Of a stretch of DNA of 64,000 nucleotides, positions 22,985-35,155 are shown piece by piece. The position numbers and the translations under genes were made by a program. Below the pieces are notes generated by a model. That model searched no databases and was not told the DNA's origin. It worked only from the letters and a program-made list of their open reading frames with translations. The DNA is from Ceriagrion tenellum. Its lineage: Eukaryota; Arthropoda; Insecta; Odonata; Coenagrionidae. The stretch covers positions 152,093,584 through 152,157,583 of the forward strand of contig OY720634.1 in NCBI GenBank assembly GCA_963169105.1, in the 5' to 3' direction. Numbering within the stretch: the first letter of the stretch is position 1; each line of letters starts with the position of its first letter.

Positions 22985-25900
22985 CATCTCTTAGCCTCTG
23001 AGGTCTAATTCCTATCCTCACCTCAACGTGGTGAACCCTGGTAACCTGAGCAATCCTGTGGAAGATTGGGTAACCAAGCCCAGTGGGAAGCAGGATGAAG
23101 GCAAACGAGGAAGGGAGAAATGGTCATCCGAAAAGGGGGTTATACAGTGGACCAGCACTCTACTTAAGTAAAACAATCACAAGCTAAAAAAACTCAGCGC
23201 ACAGCCTCGGAACAAAGTCGGATGGAAAATTGGATATCGACAAAAGCAGAAATGGACTATGAATATCGGAATTTGGAATGTAAAAGGAATTTGGAATAAA
23301 CAGCAGCATGAGGTTATCAACGAAATGATAAGTAGAAACATAGACATTGCAATCTTATCAGAAACGAAAAAGAAAGGGAATGGGACCGTAAACTTGAAAG
23401 GATTCAACCACTGCTACAACGGAGTTGATAAGAATGAAAGGGCGAGAGATGGTGTATCCTTACTCATACAAAAGAAAATAAAATAACATCATGGGAAGAA
23501 ATTAACGAACATATGTTAACGATGACCATAAAAAAACAGAGGCCACCTAATAACCATAATAGGAGTATATGTACCAAATGAGGGAACTAACTTACAATAA
23601 AAGCAGAAGTACGGAAACAGCCTAAGAGAAATTTTAGAAAAACTCCAGATAAACAGGAGATAATATTAGCAGTAGACCTGAACAGTAGGGTGGGCAAACG
23701 GAAGAATAACCCAACTGTGGGTCCACATGGAGAAGAAACAGTCGACAGAAACATCCATAAATATAAATGGCAGGAAGAAGCAAGAAACAGGAAGTCCATC
23801 ATCGATTTTTATGTTTTGAGACAAAAATCTCAATTAAAAGTCCATGATGTAAGAGTTAAAAGGGGTGCGACTGGTGGAAGCGATCATAACCTTGTACAAG
23901 CTAAGATATATGTCCCATATATACATCAAACAGGCCAAAACACAAAAGAAGATCACAATGCGAATGGGTGTATTAAAAAAAAACAATATTAGTAGTCTGG
24001 AAAATTATAGTACAATTTTTCTCTGTCAAAAAAGATTAGATGAAAAATTGAAAATTGGGGATAGGAGTACGAAAGAGGAATATCGGCACATCAAGAACAG
24101 TAATAAAGAAGCTGCAGAGGAGACATCAGGTCTGTACAAAAGAGAAAATAAACCATACTGGTGGGACGAGGACATTGGACAAAAAATATAAGGAAAGAAA
24201 GAATTATATTTGAAATATCTGCAAAAGAAGGAGAATGAGAGTGAGAGAGAGAGAGTACAGCGCTATTAGTAGACAAATCAAGGGTGAGGTCTCACGTAAG
24301 AACAATGAAACGTGGAACGTGGACGATGCCAATATGTGTAACAATACATAGAAGGAAGTAGAAGCTCAGAAGCCTGGAAAAAAATAAAGGGGTTGAGATA
24401 AAATACAAATAATAGGGTAAATATTATAAGTATAACATCTAAAGAATGGGTTAAACATTTTAAAGAGCTTTTGGAAGAAAACAAGACCACAATTTTTGTA
24501 AAAAGCAAGCTTAAGAAATACAAATGGGAGAACTATAGAGTTGGAAATAAAACAAGTAGAAAATGCCATCCGAACAACAAAAAAACAAAATCAACTGGGT
24601 CAGGAAATATGAATCCGGAACTCGTCAAACGTGGCTCACAAAAGATAAAAAGAAATGCTAAGGCAGTTATTTGAAAGGTGCTTAAATGGAGAACCCACCC
24701 CTATGGAATGGAGGAGCTCTTACATTACACCAATATTTAAGAAAGGTTCTAGAAATGCAGAAAGATCCAAAGAATTACCGGGGAATATCAGTAATACCCA
24801 CGATTGACAGAATCTACTCCAGGATACTAAAAGATCTGGTTGAAAAAGAAATACAAACAACCAACCGGGGGAGCAATCTGGATTTAGAGCAGGAAGGTCT
24901 ACAATAGACAATATTTTTAGAATTAAAATTGCTGCAGAGAAGAGAAGTCAGAGACAACTTGACTCATGTAGCGCTGATAGACCTCGAAAAAGCATATGAT
25001 GGTGTCCCAATACGAAAACTATGGGAGGAGATGGAAAACTTTGAAATTGACCCAACCTTATTTAAAGCAGTGATGATCGTATATGATAATAATACCACAA
25101 GAATAAAAATAGGTGGCCGACTGACGGAAGATATTAAAACGTCGAAAGGTCTGAGATAGGGATGTGTTTTATCTCCTACACTTTTTAAAATACATCTAGG
25201 GAGAGCCGTGCAAGGGTGGCAAAGAAAAAGTAGCAGTTTAGGACTACGAGTGGGAGAAAATATTTTATATTCATTATACTTTGCAGATGACCAAATTGTG
25301 ATTTCAGAAGACACGGATGACCTGAGCTACATGGTTAGGAAACTTCAGTATGCATATGGGCAGTATGGACTCACTATAAACAAAAACAAGACAGAATACT
25401 TGGTGATTGGAAGTGACGAAATGCCAGATCTACCTCTAGAAAACGAATACGTAAGGGGAGTAGCAACAGCAAAGTACTTAGGAGTGATATTGGACAAAAG
25501 CGGAAGTAGTAACCAAGAGATTGAAAACAGACTTACGAAGGGAAGAACTATCATAAAAGCTCTAAATTCTATTCTATGGGATAAACATATTAGCAGAAAA
25601 ACAAAAGTAAGAATATTCAAAACAATAGTAGGAAGTGCGATTGCATATGAAGCAGAGGTATGGGACATCTAGGAAAGGAACAGAAATGGGTTATTGACGA
25701 CTGAGAGAGATTTCGTGAGAAGGAGTTGCCGAAAGAGTAGACTAGATAAAGTTAGGAATGAAACAATAGTGAAGATGATGGAATTGGAAAAGGATATAGT
25801 CGATGAGGTAGAAAGGAAACAACTAATCTGATTTGGCCATGTTAAGAGGATGGATAACACCAGATGGCCCAAGAAGATATTGGATATTGGAAGAAAAACT

Positions 25901-26045
25901 GAAAAGAGGAAGGCCAAGAGTGAATTGGAGACAAGGAATACAGAGAGCAATGGGAACAAGAGGAATTAGAGAAGATGAGTGCTGTGACAGAGAGAAATGG
26001 AAGCTGAATGCAGGAAAACGACGACAGTCGTAATTTATTTATTGA
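22985..26045 (+). pseudogene. RTE-type non-LTR retrotransposon, decayed but nearly full length
   Basis: A G-rich leader (about 22985-23255) is followed by endonuclease sequence (NIGIWNVKGIWNKQQHEVI at 23260, then DIAILSETKKKG). RT follows (NYRGISVIPTIDRIYSRIL near 24775; LIDLEKAYDGVPI near 24975; YFADDQIVISED near 25280; KYLGVILDKSG near 25480) and the C-terminal block (FKTIVGSAIAYEAEVWDI near 25620; GRPRVNWRQGIQRAMGTRGI near 25905). It ends at a TAA next to a TTTATTGATTGATT tail, as RTE-like elements often do. Frameshifts and stops (for example 23484, 23992, 24905, 25159 and 25672) show it is dead. The clade is inferred from the C-terminal pattern and could also be called a related endonuclease-RT family. 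Confidence 0.8.
24229..24254. repeat. GA-rich microsatellite
   Basis: A short GAGAATGAGAGTGAGAGAGA tract lies inside the RTE-type LINE body and probably contributed to its frame loss. Confidence 0.6.
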
Positions 26046-26099
26046 TTGATTTTATAGTTAACCCAACAGCATAATCAAAGGGAAAACTCAATACATACA

Positions 26100-26400
26100 A
26101 AATATCTAAATATACACATGGATAAACACAGTCCCAGTCATTATAATATATCAAGTAAATCGGATTTAGTTATTACAATCCATCAATATCATCAGACAGA
26201 GGTTTACAAAATTTGTGTCTTTTTTGAAACAGATCAAGTTCACTACAATATTTATTATATTTCTCACACATTCTATTAAATGGTGAATTTTTGGCGTAAT
26301 CTTGTTTTACATTGTTTAAATAAAACATAGATTTGGGTCTCAAATAAACATTTGATGCATAAAAATTTATATTCTCCAAACAAAACTGGCACTCACCAAT
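26100..26400 (-). pseudogene. LINE 3'-end fragment, minus strand
   Basis: The 68-codon frame (26379-26173) with FYLNNVKQDYAKNSPFNRMC and EKYNKYCSELDLF resembles the extreme C-terminus of jockey/L2-like LINE proteins (S.F.RMC..YN ... .DLF). It abuts the tail of the RTE-type element in opposite orientation. The family is uncertain. Confidence 0.4.
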
Positions 26401-28884
26401 ATTTATATTGTCAAATAAGGACAGTGGCGGAAGAAATTAACGCAAAATTTTTCGCGCGCCAGGATGCGGCATTCTTGGGAACTTCTAGGAGCAGCACACA
26501 CTTCCAAAGACTGGCAACACCGAGGAAGACATCTTCTACCGCAGATATTTGAAATCCGCAATGGAGCTCACATTTTTCGGAGCCTAGAACTTACTCATGA
26601 ATCGCCTCTTTTTCGAGCTTTCTTTTTGTATTATTCGCGCATTCAGTAGCAGTGTATTGATGGGTTTATTTCAGCATGTTTCTTACATCGAATAATATAA
26701 TTTTTACAGAGAGACTGATTTAAAAAAATATTCACTATCCCGAAAGACTGATTATCAAAAATATTCACTATCCCACCCAACTCAGAATAAATGGTGAAAT
26801 CTTCATCTGCTACCACCAAAGGATATTAATTTTGGTCGACTTTCCAAGGATCTTTTTGAATGACCCGTCCAGTATATCTTGCACGGAAATAATATAAATC
26901 GAGCTTCATTTTCAAAAAGTGTGGATACGAAAAAGATTTAATTAAAATAAGTATAGTCTACGTGATGTAATTTTTCACGATTTTCATTTTGTAGATTGAG
27001 GAAGTTCCGATCTCAAAACGGATATTAATTAGAAATTGTTCAGGACCCAATATAATTCCGTCCTTAGTTTGTCAGAATGGGATTAAATTATTAAAACATA
27101 CGTAAATATATAATTTCGTGAATTAAATATAAATGTTCTCGCATCGATGCCTATAAAATAATCTAGGCATATTTTTCCGACGTGTCTTACATCTTATCAC
27201 AGGAAGCTTGGTGACTAGCTGTTCACTGTGAAGTTTTATCTAGTAAATGCAGAAATTACGAATAGACATTTTTAAAAAAGACCCAAATTAGGTATAGTTA
27301 TGGGTAAGCAACTCTTTTACGTCTGATTGCATAATATGTTCTTATATGTATCGGCCATAAATTCGCCGCACATGTAACAATAACAAAAAAAGCCTTTTAA
27401 AAGACTGCAGTTCGAGTAAAACGTCATGAATGAAATTATCTAAGAGGTAACGGTTAATGTTGCAGCTGTTAGACGTATTTGGCCAGCAAAAGAGTAGTCC
27501 GTGTTGGATTTTCAATGAATGCTAACTGAGTTTTTTTGTGAATCTTTTCATACTGACGCTATGAATGAATGTAAAATGTAGTTGCAATGACTGGCTGATG
27601 ATATAAAAATTAAATAAATACAAAAGAGATAAAATTCCCCACATAAAAATCATTTTAGTTGACCATAAATGGAAGTTAAAACTCAAAAATGGCTCGATCA
27701 GGGATGGGATCTCGGATCTTTCCTTCTCGTGGTCGTTATCGTCATCTATAAGGCAAGCCACATTGGTAGGGCAATGCACAAACTCCTGGGAGCGCATTAC
27801 ACTGCTATGAAGCACCAGATCTTTCTTAATGACGATCAAATTTTCGAAATAATGAGCGCAATTGAACAATAGCATTATGAAGAACCATGATCGTGGTACA
27901 GGTTTGTTACCCAGTTACAACTACCGATCTATCTTATTTCAACGCGAGTTTCAGATGTAGTTGCGTAATTTCACCTCATCAGCCTAGACCATTCCAATCA
28001 TACGCCATTAGTTCCCATCTGGCATGGGGGCCAGCTGACTTCAGTCTGAGTTAAAGCAATGAGTAACCTTGTGAGACTTAAGATGACCCCAAAAGGTTTC
28101 TCCAAGTAAATACAAGGTTCCGTCAATACTAATCCATTCAAACTATGAATGTATGAAGGACGCATGATATTGATTTGGGACGCATATGCCTTTAAAAAGA
28201 GCTAATTTTCCCCTCATGTTGCGGGCGATACCTTTTCTGCCAAAGGTCATGTTTCGGACGCCTGTAGTTCAACCCACTGGAAAGAAATGGTATTTGACTT
28301 CTTTCACCCCATTAAAAGCATTCGACTGGTATTTCCAAATTTTTCGAAGCGCGACGAGGCTTTTCTTTCTCGTGCAGCAAGTATTTTAAACCTGTGCGTC
28401 ATTCTCAACAACAAACCACCCCGGTGACTACCACCCGGAACTTGGCTAAAGTTTACTGATGACTACTTCATTGAAACGAGCGTCGATAGACGGACAAGCA
28501 GAGGAGACAGCGCAAGCAGTGATATTTTTCAGTTTTCAGCGGCCTCGCCGTAAATTCTTGGAGGAAAAAATATCTTATTAGCCTTAAAGTGTGTCGCACC
28601 TTCCTCCCAGGAGGAGGAATTGGATAGCAGGTTTGTTAAAGGCAACTATATTTGTCAAAAAATTACTCGAATAGGTGTTGCGCCATCAACTTTCATCCAT
28701 TGAACTTTTATTTGGTGTTTAAATGTAAACAAACCCTATTTCTCACTACCATTAAACGAAATGAATCAAATTTCCCGCTGTAATGAGAACTATGTTTATT
28801 TAAATATTTATCAATATTCATTTTTCGTCCACAACTAAGAATATTTGCGAGTTCACAAATGTATAAATTCTAGGAGATGGTTCA
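26401..28884. other. AT-rich sequence, nothing recognised
   Basis: No frame here has a recognisable family. The 67-codon frames at 27669 and 28186 have no motif. Confidence 0.4.
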
Positions 28885-29150
28885 AAACAAACCATGTCAC
28901 ACAGATGGAGCGGGCTGCACAAAGTCCAGACCTCAACACTATATGAAGTATTTGGGCGTTTATTATGAGGAAAATGTGAGAAAGAAACGTTTTTCGACTC
29001 CCTGAAATGAAACGACCCCGAATTTAGATGCAATGTGGAAAATGGTGGAGGAAGAATGGGAAATGAACCCAGTAAGATGATGCCAAAAGATGGATAGCTT
29101 CATCTCTCAGAGATTTGGTCGAGAAAAGAAGGATGGTGGATTGATTATTA
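28885..29150 (+). pseudogene. Tc1/mariner-type transposase C-terminal remnant
   Basis: The plus translation contains AAQSPDLNTI followed by SIWAFIMRKM, the hallmark W.AQSPDLNPIE.LW block of Tc1-like transposases. Further on it reads KRPRI-MQCGKWWRK and ends in a region matching the R..A.I..KGG.I tail (EKRRMVD). Several stops interrupt it and the DDE N-terminal half is gone. Confidence 0.65.
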
Positions 29151-29879
29151 GGCTAATAAACATCCTAATCCTTTTTGTAAATGCCAGCTTAATTCTCGGT
29201 GATCAATTACTGTGGTCATGTGCACATATTACTCAGGTTGAGATAATTAGGCATACATTTTAACCTTTTCCACTCGTTATAAATAAAGATTTATAGTGTC
29301 TCTTTCCAAAACCCATGAAAATTCATTACTATTAAGAGATGAAATTTATTACCCTGTAAAAAGTCCGTCAATATCGTCATGTAGGGCACACACAGCATAA
29401 ACTCCGTGGAAGCAATAATATTACGATATGTTTGAAAAGAATGGATTCTTCAGGGACGTAGTAATCGTGTAATCTTTGATGGTGCACATTCGTAATTTAT
29501 ACTCCATTGATTGTTCAGGGGATTTATGAGGATTATACAAATGAGCAAACGGAAGATATCTAATTACTGCTTAGTCGCTACATGGTAAAGATGATTTTTA
29601 ACATTTTATCACTTTCATGGGGAAATATACGCGATGCCTTGTTGTCGGAGCATTACTTAGGCCTGAGTATAAGAATGCTCCTCATAAAATATAATTGCAT
29701 AATTTTAGCGAAAATTTTCTCACTGCGACTATGTCAAAAGCTATCTAAATGATTAAATAATTTACCTTATCCTCAAAGTATTATCCTCCATCCTCTTAAG
29801 TTGAACTGTTGAACTACACGGCTAATGTATTGCTCATTACAAAGCTAGAGAAAAATGATGGCAAAACTTCGTGTACAAT
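29151..29879. other. AT-rich sequence, nothing recognised
   Basis: No gene or repeat was seen before the satellite that starts near 29880. Confidence 0.4.
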
Positions 29880-30640
29880 CAATTTTTCCGCTCTGTCGAG
29901 CGAAAAGTACAAGTACGCCGAAACTAGAACATTCATCCTTATAATTTTTTTCTGGAATGGTACTTTATTCAATACTCCATACCATGAAGTGGAGAAAGTT
30001 TATGTAAATTGATGGTAAAGGGCATATGAGTATAGTATGCTTAATTTGTAGACAATAAATTTTTTCGCTCTGTCGAACGATAAGTACAAGTTCTCCGAAC
30101 GTAGAACATTCATCTTTGTCATTTTTCAGAAGTAGTACTTCACTAAATACTGTATGCCATGACGAGGAGAAAGTTTATGCAAATTGATGGTTAAGGGCCC
30201 GTGGGCTTGAACGCGTACTTCGAAGACAATGACTTTTTCTTTTCTCTGTCGTACGAAAAGTACAAGTTCTCCGTTACTATAGCATTCATCTTTATCATTT
30301 TTCAGGGAATATACATCATTAAATAGTATATACCATGAAATGAAGAAAAATTATTTTAATTGACGGTTAAGGTCCCGAGGGCTGGATCGCGTACTACGAA
30401 GACACTGAATTTTTCCACTCTATCGAACGAAAAGTACAAGTACTCCGAAACTAGAACATAGACTAAATTATATTTCAAGAATTGTACTTAATTAAATACT
30501 CTATAACATGACGTAGAGAAAGTTTATTTAAATTGACGGTTTAGGGCCCGTGGGCTGGATCGCGTACTTCGTAGACAATAAATGTGTCCTCTCTGTCGAA
30601 CGAAAAGTACATGTACTCCGAAACTAGAACGACTTCAGGA
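29880..30640. repeat. 175-bp satellite, about 4.3 diverged monomers
   Basis: The core CGAAAAGTACAAGTACTCCG-like box recurs with its GTAC at 29908, 30084, 30260, 30434 and 30608, giving spacings of 176, 176, 174 and 174 bp. A second conserved block, GGGCCCGTGGGCTGGATCGC, and the CGTACTTCG(A/T)AGACAAT box recur in phase. Monomers differ by roughly 10-25 percent by eye, so this is an old, short array. Confidence 0.85.
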
Positions 30641-30811
30641 ACGTGAACACTAATCGCTTCCATCTATTATTATTTGTAATAATTCAGACGAGACTACCTC
30701 ATTACATAATTTTTTTTAGAGAGACATAGGCCGTTAACGGCAAATAGGGCAAGAAAAAGAAGCCAGTTTCAATCGTCAAGTCAATGCATTGTCGACTATT
30801 TAGCGTACAGC

Positions 30812-30918
30812 GTACTATGCCCTGCATCTATGAATACAAAGCCAAAGCATGGATGGCATCTCAGATGTTCAGCAGTGGTTTCGGGCGTTTGATGCATGCA
30901 TAAAGAGGAATGAAAAGG
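30812..30918 (+). pseudogene. pogo/Tigger-like transposase scrap
   Basis: YEYKAKAWMASQMFSS is followed after a one-base frame change by WFRAFDACIKRNEK. This matches the KKAWM....F..W...FD..M....RK segment upstream of the second Asp in pogo/Tigger transposases. The GTAAGT directly after it could mislead a gene finder into calling a host exon. Confidence 0.5.
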
Positions 30919-31032
30919 TAAGTCGTGCTGTGCGGGGATCGCTGTCTACAGCACCCCATCGTTATGGGCACTATCCCGCAATTCCAGAAAGAGGCCGCTA
31001 CCGATTCAGTCAAAGTCTTCGCCCTCATGGCA

Positions 31033-31062
31033 GGGGCGTAGCTAGGGGAGGGGGGGCAGAAA
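31033..31062. other. Transposon-terminus-like CAGGGGCGTAGCTAGG
   Basis: CAGGGGCGTAGCTAGG followed by a G-run is a motif often found at the ends of hAT-like nonautonomous elements in animals. No partner terminus was found, so it is only a candidate. Confidence 0.3.
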
Positions 31063-32027
31063 ATCTTCAGGGTGCGCCGACTCATAAATTAACAAGTTTA
31101 CTAAACTTTACCAATTTTGGTGATGCAATAGGCGGATGGGTTAGTACAAAATATAAAAATTGACTACGTATTAAGCACATTTATTTATTTAGCTCTCGAT
31201 ACATGGCTGTAGTCCGTATAGCTAATCCTCACTGGTCATTGCAGCTCTGAGAATTGCAAGGACGTTCAACTGGAACTCCGTTTATGACGCATTTGGCCGC
31301 AGTTAAGTACTTCCTTTGCCTCACTCTATTACGTATCGTATAAGCGGAACAAACAACTTGGTTGCCATGTACTCCCGCGAAATCCTTACAAATTATCGCG
31401 AGATAAACATTGTCCTGGAGCGGAAATCAAAGAATTCAATTGCACCAGGATGTTCCTCCTAAATTTTCCAGCGAAATAGGAAGCCTAGATAAGGTGGTGG
31501 TCTGCGCATTGGCACGGAAAGCCATTGGGGTGTCTATGGTTTAATTCCTGGTCCAGGTAGATTTATCTCGAGGCAACGTCAACGTATTTCATCGCTGTAT
31601 TTTGATAGACCTGAATGCCTTCTACTCCTGAGAAAATTTGTTGATTTGTTTCATAATTTCTTTGCTCTGGTTTCCCCAATTATCATTTGTCGTTCACATT
31701 ATGTTAGATAGTTAAAGATTAACTGTATATAAATGTCAACCAGAACAATCAATTTCGTATTGTGAAATTCAATACATATTTTAGACAAGGGAAAATTTTA
31801 AAATCGTTAATTAACGATTTTAATGGTCAGAAAATTAGTGATGCCGGTTTGTGGTTAGCTTATGATGCGTGTGCACTTCTACACGTTACTGTATCAGCCT
31901 TTCTGTACTGAGGGAATTATTTAGGAAATACCAGGTCATTACATTTCTACGTATTAAATTAATTAAAAGAAAACTGTTCACAAAAGATGAGAGGGTTCAT
32001 TATGCAAACTGTAGGATGTTTCTCCAA
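31063..32027. other. AT-rich sequence with a possible tRNA-SINE piece
   Basis: At about 31497-31560 (+) TGGTCTGCGCATTGGCACGG and, further on, GGTTTAATTCC are spaced like degenerate polymerase III A and B boxes of a tRNA-derived SINE. The rest shows nothing. Confidence 0.3.
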
Positions 32028-32290
32028 TGGAAAAATGACGGAGAGATACTACTTTGCTTTGGTTAGGCCGCCTCTTTATCACACCGCTAGAATTTAGTAC
32101 CCTAAGCATAAAGATTTAAGTCGTGAAGTAAGTAAAGTGTGATAGGAAATCCTTACACTTTATTAAAAAATGCAACGTGCGATCAGTATGTGTTACGTGG
32201 CTGATGGAAGGACAATACTGGGAGCCGTTAGAGACTCGGAGGCTTCACTTTTAGCTTATATTACTTGAAAATTTCAGGTCAGACAAGTTT
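32028..32290 (+). pseudogene. CR1-like LINE C-terminal fragment
   Basis: YYFALVRPPLYHTARI, then YPKHKDLSREVSKV, corresponds to the YFALVRPHLEYAASVWDP..K.L..E..K.Q segment. Stops and frame changes are frequent. It is the same family as 33895-34460. Confidence 0.6.
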
Positions 32291-33894
32291 TTTGACCCCG
32301 CACTGTATCTCTAAAACAGATAGAAAAGACTAAATTAGAGAGAAAAAAAGTCGAAATGATAGGCACAAAAGTTCCAATTTTTCACGCACCATTGGTGATA
32401 ATAATAAAAAATGCATGATAACAAAATAAGAAACTTTGCTATCATTTAATTTACGCCTGACCTTTTCAACCTTCCTCATCCCTCCACTTGCGTGTTCTGT
32501 ACCTCTGTGGCTGGCCACTAGACGTCTCACCTCTCACTGACCACGCTAAAGACACTTTCAGGAGAGTTGAGGGCATTATTTATGTATTTATTTATACAGT
32601 AGAAGAATAAAAAAAATCAAATGTTTAGGAAAAAATTATTAGGTTTATATATAAATTATATATCATGGAGCCCCACTATCAAATGAGATCTTTGTTTACG
32701 AGATCAGAAAATTTGATGAGCGGCTCAAATTGAAAGTTTTGTTCAGGCTTTCGTGGAATCGGGAATTGTGCACTAAACCCTGTACTATCCCGGCCAAACC
32801 TCTTCCTAAGTTCAGACCTTTTACTGATGAAGAACCCGGAACGTCGGCTGCCTATGAATGTCTTACCCGGTGGCGAGTCCGAGAAATTTACACAAATGTT
32901 ATACGCCGGGAAAGTGTAAAATCATATATATGTTGATGTACTTTTTAGTTACCTAACGTGATAAACCTTCAATAAAATACCTCTATTGCGGATAGAATGC
33001 TCGAGATGTGGCTTACCCAAGTAATGGGAACGATATCGTTTGAGTATCATTGTTAAATATGCTGTTATAAGATATATCGCCGTAGAAAGTGGAATCTATC
33101 AATTTGATGATATTTCGGCTGGGCATAAAATGTGGAGTTATCGTTGTTCAATTATTAACAATAAAGAGACTTAAAATATAAAAAAGTTGGTATTCTTTCG
33201 CCTCAATTTGAAATGACGCTGGAGGTGGAATAGAATTTTTCTGCATTTATGACAGATAATGGAGGGCATCATCACAAACAAGGGCTTAGATGGTAGGTGA
33301 AGGATTCCACGACACAAAGATATTACTATAATTCATTCCAAGTAAGAAAGAGCTGATACATTTCTCCAGGGAAAGTTATTCTGCTTTCTTGATGGAAATG
33401 GGAAACAGTCGCTTATTTACCAGAGTTTAATTTTCCAAAGAGTTATCTTCACGGAACATCAGAAAAACAAAACTGCCTATCGGCATAAGTAAATTTACAG
33501 GTGATGATCTGAAGACTGCACAATCCATTACTACTTACAAGATCTAAAGGGAGACCGTACCCGCGGTGGATTGTTACCACAGGGTGTGGTCGGCATGATC
33601 AAAAGTACGATCAAAACGGTGAAAACTTAGGAGGAAAAAAAAAGATCAAAACGGTGAAAACTTAGGAGATAGCATCGACAATGAATTTAAATTTTAAGAA
33701 ATTGTACAGTGTTCTCGTAACTGTCGACTGAATTTTCCGACGAAAACCAATTATCACGAGCTTCCAGCAGTAAGTTTTACTCGTGTAACTGTACTGAGCT
33801 AATTGAGATATACAACTATTCAGCCAGAGGAATTAACAGAGCTACTCATCCAGAACCTTAACTTCTGATTTATCGTGGGGATTACACATACAGA
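32291..33894. other. AT-rich sequence, nothing recognised
   Basis: The only structure seen is a 25-base direct duplication (GATCAAAACGGTGAAAACTT plus AGGAG) at about 33608-33632 and 33644-33668, separated by an A-run. Confidence 0.4.
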
Positions 33895-34460
33895 ACATAT
33901 GTGGCGCAGCATTAAAGAAACTGGGTTTTGTTAAACGTAGAATAGGAAGGTCCTCGGATGAGAAAGTCGAAGAGAGATGATACTTCGCTCCGGTTAGGCC
34001 ACATCTCGAATACGCCGCGAGCATTTGGGACCCTGGTCATAAAGATTTAACCAAAAAAAGTAATAAAATACAAAGGAAAACAGCGTGCTTCGTTAAAAAC
34101 TGCTACGAGCGTACAAATAGTGTCTCACAACTTTAAGAGAGATTAAGGTGAGAGGCCCTAAATACTCGGAGGCTACACGCTAGGCTTAGGTTGCTTTATA
34201 AATTCAGAACTGATATTTTTCAGGGCGACACAGAGAATATTATCATGACTTCATAGAATATTATCATGACAATCGTCACTACATCTCTAGGTCTGACAGA
34301 TGCGATAAAATGTGTGACATAAACTGCCGAATAGGCAGGTACAAACACTCGTTCTTTCTGCAAAAAATAAAAATTGAGCTCCACTATAATACACTCCGAG
34401 CGAGGTATAAACGGCAGGCATGGCCTTACATTAAACAATTTATAACCACAGTCCAACGAA
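33895..34460 (+). pseudogene. CR1-like LINE C-terminal fragment
   Basis: KLGFVKRRIGRSSDEKVEER, then YFAPVRPHLEYAASIWDPGH, QRKTACFVKNCYERTNSV, ARLRLLYKFRTDIF and finally RIGRYKHSFFLQKI give the full C-terminal signature of CR1/L2-like LINE proteins in correct order. Four stops or frameshifts interrupt it. The BEL LTR lies about 120 bp downstream. Confidence 0.8.
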
Positions 34461-34580
34461 TGATCTGAAGATTCTCTTACCCATCATAATCTAAGATGAA
34501 ATCAAGACAATATTTCAGCAATTAAAGGTCTAAATCATAAAAAACCGCACCCAACAGACATTACCTCTTCTATTACCCTT

Positions 34581-34940
34581 TGTGGCGTAAATAACCAAAA
34601 TTTCACAATTAAACAATATTTAATCTTAAGACACAGAAGACAGGAACAAAAGTACAAAGTTGTTTCAGCGCCCGAAGGACCAGCGAGCAGCTTCTCGCAG
34701 GGGGATGCATCGAAGAATGGGGTGTGGAGGCGACGGCTGTTGACGGTCCCTCGCAGTGCACCCGAAGAGACGAAGAGTCAGAGAGAGGTCGAGACATCCG
34801 GGGAACTCCCGTAACTCCCTCTCGGTACTAATCCCTGAAGAGGGGAAGGAGGGGAAGGGCGATCGCAGCTCCTCCATGCATACATTGTAAGAAACAAAAT
34901 ACGCACATCAGCACCCGAGCGTCCGCATAGAAACCGCACA
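34581..34940 (-). repeat. BEL/Pao 3' long terminal repeat
   Basis: On the minus strand it starts TGTGCGGTTTCTATGC at 34940, directly after a polypurine tract, and ends ...TTTACGCCACA at 34581. That gives a 360-bp TG...CA repeat with TGTG/CACA ends and an ATTAAA-type signal near its 3' part. It follows the pol stop by about 215 bp. The 5' LTR is absent from the window. Confidence 0.7.
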
Positions 34941-34953
34941 TCCCGCCCCCCTT
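34941..34953 (-). promoter_or_regulatory. Polypurine tract of the BEL/Pao element
   Basis: AAGGGGGGCGGGA on the minus strand immediately precedes the LTR start, the expected plus-strand priming site. Confidence 0.65.
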
Positions 34954-35155
34954 GAACAATTTGTTCAAACAAAAGAGAATTGTATTAACATGTAAACTCA
35001 GAATAAATCATCACAAAACACAAATCATCACCAAATGAAAATACAATATGAAGACCATCAAGCACTATCACAAAATCAACTGGTCACATAAGATAATCAT
35101 AAAAAATTATCAGAAAATGAAAAATATCAACTGGTGCTCAGTCTAGTGTATGTCA

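Noticed and set aside
30849..30918. Frame MDGISDVQQWFRAFDACIKR ending at a GTAAGT donor, resembling a first exon
   Set aside because: Read together with the neighbouring frame it matches the KKAWM...FD segment of pogo/Tigger transposases, so it is a transposon scrap.
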